From: Verrucomicrobiota bacterium
GTDB taxonomy: Bacteria > Verrucomicrobiota > Verrucomicrobiia > Limisphaerales > DSYF01
Reading direction: 5' to 3'
Assembly: GCA_025457725.1 (NCBI GenBank)
Contig: JALOTU010000008.1
Span: 1-16,161, forward strand
DNA length: 16,161 bases
A program made the position numbers and the translations under genes. This document shows positions 14,933 through 16,161 of the stretch, piece after piece (the stretch's first letter is position 1; each line of letters begins with the position of its first letter). A model generated the notes under the pieces. The model saw nothing but the letters and a program-made list of their open reading frames with translations, was not told where the DNA came from and made no database searches.

Positions 14933-16161
14933 GTGCCAAACCCCAGGTCATCGTGTCGGCGGGCTTTGATGACATCCGCGCGCGACATCTGCGTTTCCTC
15001 GAGGAGTCGTCCAGGCTCGGAGAGCTTACCGTGCTGCTATGGCCCGACGCGGCCATCGAGAAACAGACGGGCAGGCCGCCGAAGTTTCCCTTTGCCGAGC
15101 GGCACTACTTTCTCGATGCGGTGCGATACGTCAGCCGGGTTGTCGAGGCGGATGTCCACACGGCATTGAACGGGGTGCCCTTGAACCTGGGCGCCGCCCT
15201 CTGGACGGACTGGAACGACACGAGCACCGCGGCCCGCCGCCAGTTCGCGGCGGACCACGGGCTGGGCTACCGGGTATTCTCCGACGAGGACCTGGCCGGT
15301 TTTCCCGAGCCGCCGCCCATGCCCTCCCCGCCCGGACGCAGGAAGGTCGTCGCCACCGGCTGTTACGACTGGTTCCACAGCGGCCATGTGCGCTTCACTG
15401 AGGAGGCCGCCGCTTACGGCGACCTGTATGTCATCGTTGGTCACGACGCCAATATTCGCCTGCTCAAGGGGGAAGGGCGTCCGCTGTTGCCCGAGGCGGA
15501 GCGGCGCTACGTGGTGGGCTCCATCCAGTTCGTGAAGCAGGTGCTGATTTCCAGCGGGGAAGGGTGGCTGGACGCCGATCCGGAGATCCGGCGACTGAAG
15601 GCGGACGCCTACGTTGTGAATGAGGATGGCGACAAGGGCGGCAAACGCGAGTATTGCGAAAAGATGGGCATTGAGTACATCGTGCTCAAGCGCACGCCCG
15701 CGCCGGGACTGCCCCGCGCCGGGACTGCGGCGGCGCAGCAGCACGGACCTGCGCGGTTTTTGAAAGGAAAGGATCAGATGCTCAAGACCGGTATTCTCAA
15801 TCCCCGTCTCAATTCGCTGCTGAGCCGCGTGCGGCACACCAACACGCTCGTCATCGCCGACCGCGGATTTCCCTTCTGGCCGATGATCGAGACGGTGGAC
15901 ATCTCCCTCGTGGACGACGTGCCCACCGTGCTGCAAGTCCTGGAGGCCATTCGTGGCAACTTCGTTGTCGGCAAGGCCTGGATGGCGCGCGAATTCACCA
16001 GGGGCAACCCGGCGCGAACGCGTGCCGCCTTCGAGTCGGCATTGAAAGGCGTCGAGTTGAAATTCGAGCCGCATGCGGATTTCAAGAAGCGCGTGCCGCA
16101 CGCCGTCGGCCTGATCCGCACGGGCGACACCACCCAATACGCGAACATCATTCTGGAAAGC
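14929..16161 (+). CDS. Nucleotidyltransferase (tandem HxGH domains) reading through into an RbsD/FucU mutarotase; 3' end beyond window
   Basis: The frame is open for 411 codons to the window edge. Residues 7-130 are a degenerate nucleotidyltransferase-like domain: SAGFDDIRARHLRFLEES resembles the second copy but lacks the first His and the Gly of HxGH. Residues 138-255 are an intact copy with GCYDWFHSGH (HSGH 150-153), YVIVGHDANIRLLKG, AERRYVVGSIQFV and YVVNEDGDKGGKREYC. Such enzymes join NTPs to phosphorylated sugars or alcohols. After LKRTPAPGL the expected ISSTxxR motif is absent in this frame because of a 16-bp tandem duplication (15697-15728). Without it the protein would read GLRRRSSTDLRGF and stop at TGA 15761-15763. 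As read, about 25 linker residues then lead to a mutarotase domain (284-411). The original arrangement was probably two genes. The start overlaps the kinase stop. Confidence 0.8.
   Translation, partial: MSAKPQVIVSAGFDDIRARHLRFLEESSRLGELTVLLWPDAAIEKQTGRPPKFPFAERHYFLDAVRYVSRVVEADVHTALNGVPLNLGAALWTDWNDTSTAARRQFAADHGLGYRVFSDEDLAGFPEPPPMPSPPGRRKVVATGCYDWFHSGHVRFTEEAAAYGDLYVIVGHDANIRLLKGEGRPLLPEAERRYVVGSIQFVKQVLISSGEGWLDADPEIRRLKADAYVVNEDGDKGGKREYCEKMGIEYIVLKRTPAPGLPRAGTAAAQQHGPARFLKGKDQMLKTGILNPRLNSLLSRVRHTNTLVIADRGFPFWPMIETVDISLVDDVPTVLQVLEAIRGNFVVGKAWMAREFTRGNPARTRAAFESALKGVELKFEPHADFKKRVPHAVGLIRTGDTTQYANIILES
15697..15728. repeat. Exact 16-bp tandem duplication causing a frame change
   Basis: The unit CCCGCGCCGGGACTGC occurs twice head to tail (15697-15712 and 15713-15728) with no mismatch, and the match ends on both sides. 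Sixteen is not a multiple of three, so the extra copy shifts the frame. Collapsing it puts SSTDLRGF and a TGA (15737-15763) in frame with the upstream nucleotidyltransferase. Confidence 0.95.
15778..16161 (+). CDS. RbsD/FucU-family sugar mutarotase (3' end beyond window), probably its own cistron
   Basis: 128 residues to the window edge, with only a few missing: the last read segment, RTGDTTQYANIILES, matches the family's C-terminal end. Starting at the ATG 15778, N8, R17, H20 (RHTNTLV) and D28 fall at exactly the positions they hold in E. coli RbsD as I recall its sequence. The second His (EPHADF) and the Tyr of QYANIIL are also present. AAGGA at 15769-15773 (4 nt before the ATG) and a second AGGA at 15765-15768 (9 nt) give a good ribosome binding site. 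RbsD/FucU proteins interconvert pyranose/furanose forms or anomers of free sugars. In the sequence as read, this segment is also in frame with the nucleotidyltransferase, so both a fusion and a separate protein could be made. Confidence 0.85.
   Translation, partial: MLKTGILNPRLNSLLSRVRHTNTLVIADRGFPFWPMIETVDISLVDDVPTVLQVLEAIRGNFVVGKAWMAREFTRGNPARTRAAFESALKGVELKFEPHADFKKRVPHAVGLIRTGDTTQYANIILES

Noticed and set aside
15037..16137. Minus-strand open frame of 366 codons
   Set aside because: It is antisense to the nucleotidyltransferase and mutarotase, whose motifs are clear.

Overview
The window looks like the chromosome of a Verrucomicrobiota bacterium (PVC group). This is inferred, not proven by a marker gene. 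The evidence is high GC, a pseudopilin with a Verrucomicrobia-style N-terminus and an H-x9-D motif, a PEP-CTERM protein, a large protein with autotransporter-associated (PATR) repeats but no beta-barrel, a parallel beta-helix protein with the FAGTDPT-type C-terminal segment common in that phylum, and a propeller-type sensor kinase. I see no rRNA, tRNA, insertion sequence, phage gene or CRISPR array.

Left part, minus strand (7763 down to 1): four secreted or surface proteins read one after another. They are a pseudopilin, a 1136-aa PATR-repeat protein, a 263-aa PEP-CTERM protein and a parallel beta-helix protein that runs off the window. The last three share a domain of about 200 residues that I do not recognise. 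It is placed differently in each: directly after the signal peptide and before PATR repeats, nearly alone with a PEP-CTERM anchor, or C-terminal to a beta-helix. This is the best candidate here for an undescribed protein family.

Middle: an 89-bp divergent intergenic region holds a perfect 18-bp palindrome almost exactly midway between the two start codons, and a perfect 12-bp palindrome next to the right-hand start. To the right is a signalling unit (7853-12704, plus strand): an RbsB-like sugar-binding lipoprotein with no ABC transporter genes beside it, a sensor histidine kinase with 14 propeller blades and a Y_Y_Y domain, and a NarL/FixJ response regulator. The binding protein may be a ligand-sensing partner of the kinase.

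Right part (13070-16161, plus strand): a compact nucleotide-sugar operon. It encodes a GDP-mannose 3,5-epimerase with all catalytic residues, a divergent GHMP-type kinase, a nucleotidyltransferase built from a degenerate and an intact HxGH domain, and an RbsD/FucU-type sugar mutarotase cut by the window end. As read, the last two form one continuous frame, but only because of an exact 16-bp tandem duplication at 15697-15728. Removing one copy restores an SSTxxR motif, a stop codon and a separate mutarotase with its own ribosome binding site. Mutarotase, anomeric kinase and nucleotidyltransferase together suggest activation of a free sugar to a nucleotide sugar, alongside GDP-L-galactose/GDP-L-gulose formation by the epimerase.
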